Assembly: GCA_003290165.1 (NCBI GenBank)
Contig: QNQO01000819.1
Span: 186,001 to 250,000, forward strand
DNA length: 64,000 bases
Reading direction: 5' to 3'
Source: Berberis thunbergii
Lineage: Eukaryota; Streptophyta; Magnoliopsida; Ranunculales; Berberidaceae
A program made the position numbers and the translations under genes. The notes beneath the pieces were generated by a model, which worked only from the letters and a program-made list of their open reading frames with translations, was not told the DNA's origin and did no database searches. Below, one piece after another: positions 11,338-24,300 of the stretch; position 1 is the stretch's first letter, and the number at the start of each line of letters is the position of its first letter.

Positions 11338-14300
11338 AGCCGACACAGTCTACATGGCCAAAGACCTTGCTGAAGAAATTGACCTATCATATACGAAGGA
11401 GAAATGATATATCAAGGGAGTCAATGCTAAAAGTTTCCCAATTGAAGGAATAGCTCGTGGCACCGATATTCGGCTTGGACAATGGCGAGGTAAAGTCGAC
11501 ATAACTATTGCTCCAATTGATGATCACAAGTTCTATTTGGGTATAGATTTCTTGGACATGGTGAAAGCGTTCCTGGTCCCATATGCCAACACCATGTGCA
11601 TCATGGAGAAGGGACAACCTTATGTTGTGCCCGTGGTACGAGAGATAAGTAAGGAGAGAATGGCGTCTGCTATCCAACTTTCTAAAGGAGTAAAAAGGAA
11701 TGAGCCTACTTACTTGGCTACCCTCAAGGAAGACGAAGGTCCCATGGATGGATAGGTGAATGTACCTAAGGGCGTCCAAGATGTTCTCAAGGAGTACAAG
11801 GATGTTATGCCTGCCGAGTTGCCTAAGAAGCTTCCACCAGGTGGATCATGCTATTGAATTAGAAGTTGGAGCAAAGCCACCCGCATTTGCTTCTTATCGT
11901 ATGACACCTCCTGAGCTCGAGGAGTTAAGAATACAATTAAAGGATTTACTAGATGCTGGTTATATCCGACCCTCCAAAGCTCTATATGGTGCACTGATTT
12001 TATTTCAAAAGAAACATGATGGATTCCTACGTCTTTGTATTGACTATCAGACACTCAACAAGGTCATTATCAAGAACAAGTACCCGATTCCACTTATTGC
12101 GGATCTCTTTGATCAACTTGGTGATGCAAGGTACTTTACCAAGCTTGACTTGCGCTCGGGATACTATCAAGTCCGCATAGCCGAAGGAGATGAACCAAAG
12201 ACGACATGTATTACAAGGTACGGGTTTTACGAGTTCTTAGTCATGCCATTTGGTTTAACTAATGCGCTGACCACATTTTGCACTCTAATGAATAAGGTAC
12301 TAGCTCCTTACCTTGATCGGTTCGTAGTTGTGTACCTTGATGGCATTGTGATCTATAGTAAGACATTGGAGGAACATGTGGATCACTTGAGGCAAGTGTT
12401 CCAAACCTTGAAGGAAAATGAGCTCTATGTCTAAAGGAGAAGTGCTTATTTGCCCAAGAGGAAGTGACATTCTTGGGTCATATCATTGGCAAGGGCAAGC
12501 TTCGTATGGACAAGTCCAAGGTACAAGCCATCCAAGAATGGGAACCATCGACCAAAGTCATCGAGTTAAGATCTTTCCTTGGCTTGGTGAACTATTATAG
12601 AAGGTTCATCAAATGATACTCTTCCATAACCGATCCATTGACGGACTTCCTCAAGAAGGGACAAAATTGGGATTGGAGTTCAAACTGCCAACAAACTTTC
12701 GAAGGATTGAAGAAGGCAATTATGGAAGAACCGGTGTTGGTATTTTCCAACCATTCTATGTTTTTTGAGGTACATACAAATGCTTCCGACTTTGCTATTG
12801 GTAGGGTATTGATGCAAGAAAGACATCCTATTGCCATTGAAAGTAGGAAACTCAATGATACTGAGAGGCGATACACATTACAACAGAAGGAAATGTCTGC
12901 GGTCGTGCATTGCCTGCGAAAATGGCGACATTACTTGCTTGGGAGCAAATTTGTGGTCAAGACCGACAATGTTGCCACTAGCTACTTCCAGACACAGAAG
13001 AAGTTCACACCAAAACAAGCTAGGTGGCAAGATTTCTTGGCAGAGTTCAATTACACTTTGGAGTACAAGCTTGACAAAGCTAATTTTGATGCGGATGCTT
13101 TGAGTAGAAAAGGAGAACTTGCTGGCATAAGTCAACCTCAAAGCAACTTGAATGGACGTATAAAAGAAGGATTGACACATGATTCCATGGCTCAAATCAT
13201 CATAGCTCTTGTCAAAGATGGGAAGACAAGACGATTTTGGGTGGAGAACGGCTTGATATACTCTAAGGGAAGGCGGATCTATGTTCCACCTTATGACAAC
13301 CTAAGGAAGGAAGTCTTGAAAGAATGCCATGATAGCAAGTGGGCGGGACATCCAGGTATACATCGGACTCTTGCTCTTGTATGGGGGATGGTATTGAAGC
13401 ATATGTGAAGACTTGTCTTGTATGCCAACAAGACAAAGTGGAGCAACAATCTCCTGCCGACTTACTTGAACCCCTCCCCATCCCAGAGAGACCTTGGGAG
13501 AGTGTTTCCTTAGATTTTATAGTTGGGTTGCCCGCATCGGAGGGTTGCAATTGGATACTGGCCGTGGACAGATTTTTGAAATATGCCACCTTCATTCCAA
13601 CACCCAAGGAGTGCACAGCCGAGCAAGCCGCACATTTATTCCTCAAACATGTGATGAAGTATTGGGGTGTGCCCAAATCTATCATCAGTGATCGGGATAC
13701 TCGGTTCACGGGAAAATTTTGGACTGAGTTGTTCAAGTTGTTGGGTACCGACCTTAATTTTTCTACTAGCTTTCATCTTCAAACGGATGGTCAAACGGAA
13801 ATGATGAATGCCTTGCTGGAGTTATATCTTAGGCACTATGTGAGTGCCAACCAGCGAGATTGGGCTAAGTTGCTAGATGTTGCCCAATTCTCTTTCAACT
13901 TGCAACAGATTGAAGCGACGGATCGTAGCCCATTTGAGATTGTCATGAGACAACAACCTATGACCCCGAGTTCTATTGCGATTGGCTACACTGGAGTGAG
14001 TCTATTAGCCTATAAGTTTGCCAAATGATGGAATGATCAAGCTGACGAGGCTCGAGTTTACTTGGAAAAGGCATCCAAGAGGATGAAGAAGTGGGCCGAC
14101 AAGAAGAGACGGCCTCGAGAGTTCCAGGTTGGAGACCTTGTGCTTGTCAAGATGCATGCTCATGCCAGACTTTCTGGACTGCATCGTGGCCTTATCAGGA
14201 GATATGAGGGTCCTTTCCCCATAGTCAAGAAAGTGGGAAAGCAAGCCTACAAGGTCGAGTCTTCCATGTGAGCCTACTGAAACCGTATAAGGAAGATCAT

Positions 14301-14530
14301 GATGATCCAAACAGAGGAGTTTCACAAAGAGCACCAATGGGCACGAGGATCCAACATGACAATAAACCAGAGACTATCTTGTCAGATCGTGTGGTGCGTC
14401 ATTTCAGCCAACCTCCCACACATGAGCTACTCGTCAAGTGAAAATGATTGCCAGAAAGTGAAGCTAGTTGGGAGCCAATCCAACATATGTGACAATTCAA
14501 TGAGCAAATCAAAGCGTACGAGGATTTGAA
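11338..14530 (+). pseudogene. Ty3/gypsy pol: protease end, RT, RNase H, integrase, chromo-like tail
   Basis: The protease remainder (IDDHKFYLGIDFLDMVKAF, about 11515-11570) is followed by RT at about 11845-12434 ([22 protein letters not shown]). The RT active site reads YLDG (12333-12344) in place of the usual YLDD, so a catalytic aspartate is lost. RNase H covers about 12638-13110 (DADALSRKGE). Integrase covers about 13339-14028, with SLDFIVGLP, ISDRDTRF and DGQTEMMNALLE supplying the D,D,E positions. The IN C-terminus at 14062-14271 (FQVGDLVLVKMH) is followed, in a shifted frame, by a chromodomain-like VRHFSQPP...LLVKWK. Stops or frameshifts occur near 11405, 11755, 12434, 12615, 13395, 14026 and 14268. 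It is inactive. Confidence 0.9.
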
Positions 14531-14564
14531 GGCAACGAGGACGTCACCTGATTAGGTGGGGGAG

Positions 14565-14576
14565 AATGTCACAACT
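14565..14576 (+). other. Polypurine tract
   Basis: GGTGGGGGAGAA directly abuts the 3' LTR. This is the expected position and composition of the plus-strand DNA primer of an LTR retrotransposon. Confidence 0.85.
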
Positions 14577-15008
14577 ATCTTCTTGCATAGCCAAGTGAGG
14601 GGTGACAAGTGTAAATAATGTAGAGTATTCCATATTGTTTTAGAGAGAGTTCTCTGGAACCGCCTATAAAATTCTATAGAGTTCCATAGAATTCTAGTCC
14701 TTAGATATTTATAAGAAAGTGTGTAGAAGTTCATTGTAGACCGTTAGATCAAATTGATCACCACCGTCCATTGAGAAGGTGGAGTTGTATAAATAGGCTA
14801 AGGCCTCATTTGTTGTAATCACCTCAGAGAATTCAAGCAATACAAGTTCTAGTTTTTTTTAAGCTCTTTTGTGTGTTCTTAGCTTGCTTAGTTTTCTAAA
14901 GTCTAAGTAAGTCTTTTGTAGGTAAGGCTGACTAACTTTATTTGATAAGTAAGAGTAAAGTTTGCTAGTGCCGTACGAAAAGTACTTGTGAAAAGAAAGC
15001 CCGTGACA
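14577..15008 (+). repeat. 3' LTR of the Ty3/gypsy element
   Basis: This 432-bp partner of 8593-9033 starts TGTCACAACTATC and ends CCCGTGACA. It keeps the TATAAATA promoter motif (about 14789-14796). Its end lies 348 bp before the UGP3 start codon in the same orientation, so LTR-derived transcription or regulatory input into UGP3 is possible. Confidence 0.92.
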
Positions 15009-15356
15009 CATGGCATGTGTGCGTGGCATATATTAAACCTGTGCATGAAGATCACTTGATCTGGACTCCATTCGTCCAGTACGACACAAGTGTCACAAAC
15101 AACCGACTTTGTACGTCGACTTCCACATCTCTCCTCGAGATACTGACACAAAGTCCACGACCTTGCCTCGCATTGGTATATCCTTCGCATTGGTATATCC
15201 TTCAAGCATCTCGTCCTATCCTCCACTCCCTTTCAAATAAAATCTCCCTCTCACTCTCACCCTCCACCCCCTGCGCACGTTCTTATTATAACATTACATG
15301 CTCCTCTCTTCTCCTCCCTCCATTCTTGCTTCCTCCTCCTCTCCACTAACCTGCGC

Positions 15357-18300
15357 ATGGCGCGTCCACCTCTTATCCTTCACCCCTCCTCCGCCTCTCT
15401 CACTACTTGTCTCCTCCCTGTAATCTCCACCTCTCTTCACACTCACTTCAAACCCTCTTCTTCTTCTTCTTCTTCTTCTTCTTCTTCTTCTTCTTCACTC
15501 TCTCTCCTTCCCTTCAATTTAACTTCAACCACTTCGCTCCACCTCTCGAACAATGGCACGAGGATACGTGTCTCGACAACAGAGGAGGTGGAGTTCGCAC
15601 CGGTGCCGCCAAACTTCGACATCCAGAGAGAAATCCAACGGCTCACCCGTCTCCGGTCCAGGATTTCCACCTCGAAGACCTTGGACGATAAGGTTCGAGT
15701 TCTTGACAGCGAAGCGAGAGTAAAAGAGTTCTTTAGTAAGAACCGATTTTCTAGGGTTTTGAATTCAATGAATATTGAACTCGAAGAGCTGTTCTTGTTC
15801 AAATGCTTGGTGGCTGCGGGGCAAGAACACGTTCTTGACTCGGAATCGGAGGAGGAGGTGTTTGATGGGGAATTAGAGTCCGAGAGGAGCTTATTGAGGA
15901 ATGCGGTGTATGGATTGGCGGAAATGATTGAGAATTGGAACTATAGTAGTGGCCAAGATGGTGGTGGGAGGAAGAGAGGTAGAAAAGATGAGGTTTGTCA
16001 ACAGGTGAAGTTGCTTTTGAAAACTCTGCGGGAATTGGAACATTTTTACAATTCGATTGGAGGAATTATAGGGTAAGTTTCTTTTTCTTCTTCTTCTTGA
16101 TACTCTTGAATGGTAATTGGTCTCTAATACATTCTCAAAAGAATTTACATTTTGGGATTCTAACAAAATTTAGTTTTTTTTTACGCAAAAAGTGTTTCTT
16201 TTGAAGTGGGAATAGATTTAGGGGATTGTTGGAGCACATTTTGGATTATAGAAAGCTTGTTTCCTTTGGTTCTAAATTTGATGTTAAAATCCTTTAGCAA
16301 TTAAACTCATTTACTTGTAGTGGACTCGAAGGGAAAATGGAAATTTTATATATTTCTGTTAAAGAAAAATGATAATTGTTGAATTATAGATGATCCTTAA
16401 AACTCAGCTTGGCATAAAAGTTAAGAGGGAGCTGCACATATGGTTGAAAGATGATGCAATTAATCATGTACCCTTTTAAACTTGTTGCTTAATGCTACTT
16501 AATAAGTGGTCTTTTGCCAATCTACTCGTTAAGTCTTAAAACAAACACATATATGTCACTTATAAGTTATAACCACTTTATTTAGGTTAATCGTGGATGT
16601 GTAAATTAATCATTTTAAGTCTGAATAAAGCAAATACCTATGCCACTTATTATCACTGAAAGCCACATATAAGTGGCATAGACACACATTTTTTTTCAGC
16701 TACTTAGAAGTGCCAGAATGTGAAAAGAAAGAGGAGATATAATACACTGAAAGAAAATAATTCTCACTTGAGAACAAGGACTTCCCTGTACTAACGGGCC
16801 ACCCTACCGATGAAAGGATAGGATCCGGCATGTGTCCGCTCATTAGCTTCCCTTTTCAATGACAGCAATAGTGCACTGCTTGATAATGTGGCGGTTGGGC
16901 TACTACCAGGTGTGTATCACGGAATTCCTTGAAGGGAAAGGAATGAGGAACAAGTAAACCGAAACATTATTTTAGGTTGAAATTTAGTCATTAAGAGGAT
17001 AGAATAGAAAAACAAAACACAATTTAAGGATGGAATAATATGCATTTTTCTTGTATCTGGGTTCATAGCACTCATCTGTAAATTGTACTTAAATAATAGC
17101 ATTATAATCTTCTTTTAACTATCTTTAATATTTGTACGAATCATCTTTAGTTTTCTGGTACATCATGTCAAAAAGTATTTGTAGTGACTATTTTTGTGTC
17201 AATGCAGATATCAGATAATGGTATTAGAGATCCTTTCATCATCAATATCTGCAAATTGTAGTGTGAACTGGCCCAGGCCCCTGGATGAGTCATTGAAAAG
17301 CCAAATTGTAGAAATTCATGTTCCCGATGGAGTAGATCTTTCACAAAATACAGAATATGCTTCTCAAGCAGCATTGTGGGGAATTGAGGTTAGCTTGATC
17401 AACACACTCTCTTAAAAATTGAAGCGGGAAGCTGGTGGGATTAAGCATCAGGGCAGGGGCTGATAACTTTATCATCTCTTATCATTTTAGACTAATAATC
17501 AAGGTTTAACCATTTCCAGGGTTTACCAGAGCTAGGTGAAATATATCCCTTGGGAGGCTCTGGGGACAGGCTTGGTTTGGTTGACCCTGACACAGGTGAA
17601 TGTCTTCCTGCAGCAATGCTCCCTTTCTGCGGACGGACTTTACTGGAAGGCCTTATAAGAGATCTTCAGGTTGGTGAATCCCATAACACCTTTTCTACCT
17701 TCTGAGGTTAAGGAGCAGTGTTGTATATATGTATGTTTTTACTGTCAATTTATGTTGGTCTTGATTGTTATTTTCAGGCAAGAGAGTTTCTATACTTCAA
17801 GATCCATGGAAGGCAATGTGTCACGCCTGTTGCAATTATGACAAGTTCAGCTAAGAACAACCATGAGCGTATCACGTCACTGTGTGAAACTCTCAGTTGG
17901 TTCGGAAGAGGTTGTTCGAGTTTCCAGCTCTTTGAACAGGTTTCATATGGAAAGCTTTTGAATTTTTATTTTTATTTTTTATTTTTTATTTTTTATTTTT
18001 TATTTTTTATTATTTTTTATAAATAATTTGTATTCTTGCCATTTAAACAGATGTGTGCAATTGAGTAATCTATTTTGTTTTTCCTTTTTACTGCCACTGC
18101 CAGCCTCTTGTGCCGGCTGTTAGTGCAGAAGATGGCCAATGGCTTGTTAGGCAACCATTCTCTCCAGTATGCAAACCTGGTGGACATGGTGTGATATGGA
18201 AGCTTGCACATGATAAGGGTATTTTCCAATGGTTTTATGGGCATGGAAGAAAAGGCGCAACTGTACGACAAGTCAGGTGACCTTAAATACTCGATTTCTA

Positions 18301-21300
18301 ATCTGATAGTTGGTCATGTTCCGAATTTTTAATCAATTTTCATGTTCCAAATTTTCAATGCTTCGCATGAATTAATTTGATCATTGTTGGTCACCTTGCT
18401 GATTTTGCAGTAATGTTGTAGCTGCTACAGATGTGACCCTTTTAGCATTGGCTGGGATCGGTCTCAGGTATGGGAAGGTATTGCTCAAAGGAAATGATTG
18501 ATATCTATGTCTAACTATATCAACTTATGACATTATAGCTGAAAGTAGCTTATGGTTTATCTACTTAGTTAAGTTTCCCAAAAATTGCAAGCTTACTTTT
18601 CGTGATTCTGCTCGTCTAATCTTGACTAGTGTATGAATTTGAAACAATAAATAAATAAAATGAAGGAATGACCCACTGACGAGCGTCAACAACACAAGTT
18701 TGGGGTTGACCCCCTCAGAGGACCGACACTCATTCCATGCAAATAGTGAGTTGGTTAATGTCGGACTTTATGTTTGATGAGTCCAAATACAGCTTTTATC
18801 GTCTTCATTCTTAATTATCCAACACATCATAAATTGAAGTAGGTACTATAGGTTTTGATGATTCATGAAAGTTCTTGTTGCATCAATGATTTACTAGCAC
18901 CAAATGAAGATTGTTCAATATTTGAGTGCAGCCCCGACCTGCAAGTTAGAGGTGTGTGGTGATTATCGTATTTACCCTGTAACAACTGTGGATTCTCTAA
19001 TTAGCAAAAATAAAAAGTGTCTTGATGCACAGATGGGATAATTTGTTGTATGTGTTTCATATTTAAAAACAGTGACAATTTATACTTCACACTAACATAC
19101 ATAATGTTGTTGCTTTTTTAAATCACACGTAAACTGTGGATGATGTAGACCTGGCTTAGCTGAAGACAACTTCTTAAAAAGAAACTGAGTGTACTGTGTA
19201 TGTTTGTTACCTGACACCCAACTCTATGAAATGTGGGGGAACGAAAGGAGAATGGATGGGAGATAAGGAAGTGATAGGTGAGGTTTAAGATGATATTCCA
19301 GTTCTTATTCGTGACAGCGTAAAAAATTCTTTCAAATAGCTGTCGTATATTTTGGGAAGAACATGGTTTATATCTTATTAGTTATTGGTTCTTTTTTATT
19401 GTCCAGGATTCCCAATTTGCTTTATGAATTAGATTATGGCAAGTCTTCACCTCTTCTATATTCTCTTTCTATGGATTTCCATTTGTCTGTGATATCCTTT
19501 TAGGTTAAATTTGATGCTAATCCATCAGGCTTTTGCTAATAGTCCAGTACACTGATATAATATGCAGAAATTAGGATTTGCCTCCTGTCAACGAAAGAAT
19601 GGGGCGACAGAAGGAATTAATGTTCTCATGGAAAAAAGGGGTCTTGATGGAAAGTGGGCATATGGCTTATCGTGTATCGAGTACACTGAATTTGACAAGT
19701 TTGATATTGCAGAAGAAGATGTTACTACCTGCCGGTATACTATTACTTTTATCATTTTATGTTACATAAGTTCATCAACCATTTCGAATCCTATGTTACC
19801 ATGTTTCTATCATAAGTTAGTCAGATGATATGCGAACCGAGCAAACTTCTTTATAAGTTCTAAGATCATACCAAGGTCTCAACAGTGTTTTTAAATTGAA
19901 TCGCTGATATGTTTTGTATGTAATTCCATCTAATGAGATATGAAATGCTTTTAACTCTTATCAAGAAACTGTTCGGGATGTATAATATGCTCTAAAGTTG
20001 CATGTTCCAATGGTATAACAATTGAACACTTTCATTGGCAACTTTTTTTTGTTTATCACACCTTTTGAGTTTTGAAGCAATTTTCTAGAATGAGTTCATG
20101 TTCTTCTTTCCTTTTCATTCTTCATTTCTGCCTCTCTTTTAACTTTAAATTGCAACTTGAGCTAATAAGTCATTGATGTCAATTTTATTTTCATCGCAAC
20201 CACTTGACTATTTATATGATTCACAAGTCATGATTGAAGCTTAAAATTTTGAAGGGTTAACATGATCCCATCATTCTCGGTATCATGCTAAAATCCAAAA
20301 AGCAAAAAGCAAAAAATTGATCAATTTAGTGGGCCTCTGGAGGGAGCTAATGGATGCCATGTCATTAAGTAAATTGAGATCAAAGATCCTGATTTTTGAT
20401 AGTCATTTGCTATTATTCACCTGCGTGCGTGTGTGCGTGCTATTCGATTCCAGTTATCATGTTTTCCTTTTTCAATTAGAAGTTTCTCATATGACAGTGG
20501 TTAATATACATTCTAATTATTACCTTTTTGCAAAATTTGTTCTTGGGTTTAAGCTTGCAGGAGAACTTCCCAGCCAATACAAACATCCTGTATGTTGATT
20601 TAGCTTCAGCTGAGAAAATCGGATCAAGTAAAGATGCTTCTTGCTTACCAGGGATGGTTCTAAATCTTAAAAAACTGATCACATATGTGGATCACCATGG
20701 GTTCAAGCATAGGTACTTCCTCTTCTTTTCATTTAAAGTTTGTTTTCGTTTTTCATTTTGGTGGGTCGCATTTTTGTTGGCTTTGGGCCACAGATTGAGA
20801 TAAGCCATTTTATTGGTGTCTTAAGTATTTATGTTTGAAAATATCTAGGAGCGAGCCAAAATCCCAAAACTAGATTTGTCTCATATTTTCTTCAAAGACT
20901 GAGAACTTGTTTGTGCTGAAAAAGAAGAGAGAAAGTGGTGATAGAGGAAGCAAAGCAATCCACTACTGCAGAGGAAATTTCTTATTTGTGGAAGTTCATA
21001 ATCTGCTAGTGGCAAACTCCAACATCCTACCTAGGATTAGAACGTCAACGGTAGCAAGCTAAAACTTGCAAAATTGCTAAAGTTAGAAATTTAGATGCCG
21101 AGAGTGCACTACCCATCTATCCAGTGTGTCTACAGTTTTCAATCGCTTAGAAGTTACTACCCAGCTTAACAATGCCACTAGCATGGGCGAGGTAATGTTT
21201 TGTTATTTTTGGTCTCCAACGCTCAATATTATGTAATGGGGCCTTTTAACCAAGCTACTGGTCACCCTTACTTCACCAATGCAGTAAGGGCGTTTACTGA

Positions 21301-24300
21301 GCACCCCTAAAATTTGGAAGCAAAAAAAAATGATTTGGTTAACGTTGTAGACGTCAAAATGACTTCTGCTATTGTAGATGCTCTTGTTCTGGCTGTTCAT
21401 TGTATATAAACCAGCTGTTGGTCAATTTGTGGCACATGTCTATACAGCTGGTCGCCTGACCTGTCCTTTTACCTTTCAAATTCATACTCCAAAATCTATA
21501 TGATGTACTAGTACTAGAAGCTATTGTCAAGAGCTCAAATTATTCAAATAAAATATATCTGAAGTGAAGATGAAGATGAAGAATGAAACTCATTTTTTCG
21601 AAAGAAAAAAAAATTGATTCCTATATTCCCGCTGATAAAAGAAGAATAATTAACCACTCTAATCAATTGTATGTGTTGTTCCTAAATATATATGAATATG
21701 AAACAGTTTGAGTTTCGTAAACCCTATCTATGAAGCTGATGCATCTTTTCTCTAAAGGAAAACTGAGAATGTTGTTCCTTTATTTGGAGTGGTAAAATCA
21801 ACATACAAGAAAATAAAAAAGAAAAAGTAATATTGTGGAAACAGAAATCTTTTACCTCCTTTTCTGTCCTAATTTGTTGTAATTCTTGAAGCATCATATT
21901 TGTACTCACAAATATTTAGGAGGTTGTTTATGCCATGTTGAATGCGTCTCTATGTAAAAGGACATTTTCATTTTCTAAAAGAAATAAGTATTTGTGCTCC
22001 TATGTTTTAGACAGCTGGACACTCCAAGGGACTCCTCATTCTTTGATAAACAATTTCTTCGCACCCTTTGAATATTCCACTTTTTTATTCATGTTATATG
22101 TATTATGGCAAGTGATCAGTAAAAACCAAAAGAAAAAAAATGACAAACAAACTGAAATTTAAGAAATATAATAATAGTGTACAGTATGGACTTGTCCTCG
22201 GATACCATAGTTATTCCTGAAGAATAATATTTTTTAGTAGTGAATTTAATATTTCATCTTATCATTATCTAAAACTTTGGTTGCAGTGTCCCTGGTGGAA
22301 GGCTGGAATGCACAATGCAAAGTATCGCAGATAACTTTTTGAAGGCCTATTCATCTCGATGTTATAATAGTATAGAAGGTAAAATGTTGACATCCGCAGA
22401 AACATCCGCTTTATTGCAGATTGTATGATTCTCTTAATGTCTCTCTTGCATCTTGGTATGCACTAACTGACTATGGCCATGATTATTGATCTGAACAGAC
22501 GACCTGGATACTTATATTGTATACAACGAAAGACAGAGGGTCACATCATCTGCTAAAAGAAAAAGAAAGATTGTTGACAAATCATTGCGTCAGGTTTTCA
22601 ACATTTTATTTTCCAACATAGTAGCTTTTACATTATCACTCAACTTATTTGACATCCTAATATGAATCTATAAACAATGTAACTGTATGTTGACAACAAA
22701 TTGAAACCAGTCCAGTCATATTATGAACCTATACTTTCTTCCTGACTAATTGGCTTTTAACCGAATGTGCAGACCCCAGATGGTGCACTACTGGATATCA
22801 TAAGGAATGCCTCTGATATTCTTTCCCATTGCGATATAAAAATTCCAAAGGTGCATTCCTTTGAATGAAATCTTCTGCAGTGTTATAGATCTAAGAATCT
22901 TCTTTCCTAATTGAGATTGGTAGAGGATTTGATCATTATGCCTGATCTCTTAATTGAATGGTTTTTACCTGGCATAAGTATTTCATTCATCATTTCTTTC
23001 CTTCTTTAATTTTTCGAGATGAAACTTTGACCTGTTGATGAATGTTGCTGCTAAGATTTTCTTCCTGTCTTGTAGATTGAAAATAACGAAAAGTACTGCC
23101 ATTCTGGACCACCCTTTCTCATTTTTCTGCACCCTGCTCTGGGTCCGCTTTGGGAGGTCACTAGACAAAAGGTATTATTAGGTTGATGGTATTTTTATTT
23201 TTAGCTAAATTCGAAGGCTTGAAAATTTTAATATATGGAACTCCTTTTTCTGTGTTAAAATTACTTCAAACGTTATTAATTCAGCGTGCATTCTTGTCCT
23301 ATCCACTCAATTTCTACCTATAATAAATGACTGCATCCCCTCCTTTCAGAGGAATTAGGACACACAGCATCGCTGACATATTAATAAACTTTCAAACAAT
23401 GAAGCAAGTAACTTCATATAAGAGTGAAGGGGTGTGAGCATGACCAAGTTTTTTGTGTTTCAGTTCCATGGAGGTTCCATTTCCAAGGGCTCTGAGTTAC
23501 AAATAGAAGTTGCCGAATTTTTGTGGAAGAATGTTCAGGTAGTCATTCAAGGATTTTCAAATGTCTGCCTGACATTTATATGCTCAATTGTAATGCTGGT
23601 TAATGTTTCTTCTGTTCGTTTCCAGCTTGATGGAACCTTAATTGTGACTGCTGAAAATGTTATGGGCTCAACTAGACTAGATCAAAATGATGAACCCATA
23701 CTACATTATGGATACAGGTAAGTGGCCTTTTAAGTTTATCATGTGAAGTCAATGTTTAACAATTGTAACTGAGAGTGGTTATTACGTGGTGTCAGGTCTG
23801 CAAGATGTAAGTTACAGAATGTCAAGGTCTTGAATAAAGGGATTGACTGGAACTTTCCAGAGAATAATTACTGGAAGCATGATGTTCAGAGATTTGAGGA
23901 AGTTAAGATCATACTGCATGGAAATGCTGAATTTGAAGCAACAAATGTAATCTTAGAGGTCAGAATAAAACTTTATTATTTCCCATAGTAAGTCTGTTGT
24001 GTTAAGTTATTCGATAAGTCTATTATATTGCATAAATTAGAATTCACTGGAAAGATGATGCATGTGCAAGGGGTTAGGAGTTTTTTTTTTTTTTTTTAAA
24101 TTGGGATGTTAACCCATTTTATTCATATAAAAATCCACGCCCGAAGGCTACATGACTGACCCAATAGGGTTAACTAAAAAGCCGAAACAAAACCTCTTAA
24201 AAGATATGATGCACCGATACAAGCCTAGACAAAATCAGTCTTTGTACCTTTTGTTTTCTGTCCTAATTCTATTGGATTTTTGGGGACAAATGCTGTTATC

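Larger units (their letters stand above)
8593..15008 (+). mobile_element. Ty3/gypsy LTR retrotransposon, degenerate, with nested hAT-like insertion
   Basis: The element is bounded by two related LTRs that start TGTCAC and end GTGACA. It has a tRNA-Met-type primer-binding site after the left LTR, a polypurine tract before the right LTR, and the order gag, protease, RT, RNase H, integrase on the plus strand. The order RT-RH-IN defines Ty3/gypsy, and a chromodomain-like tail after integrase suggests a chromovirus lineage. Many frameshifts and stops, plus a hAT-like insertion at 10359-11337, make it inactive. The LTRs differ at numerous positions, so it is not recent. The flanks TCGTG and CATGG do not form a target duplication. 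It lies directly upstream of UGP3 on the same strand. Confidence 0.92.

Noticed and set aside
8588..15013. Target-site duplication of the upstream gypsy element
   Set aside because: The bases before the 5' LTR (TCGTG) and after the 3' LTR (CATGG) do not match, so none is claimed.
15443..15802. Minus-strand ORF with a poly-Glu run
   Set aside because: It is the antisense shadow of the UGP3 exon 1 serine microsatellite.
20561..20712. UGP3 exon 8 beginning at the stronger-looking acceptor TTGCAG at 20560
   Set aside because: It breaks the phase left by exon 7. The acceptor at 20552-20553 keeps frame and restores [11 protein letters not shown].
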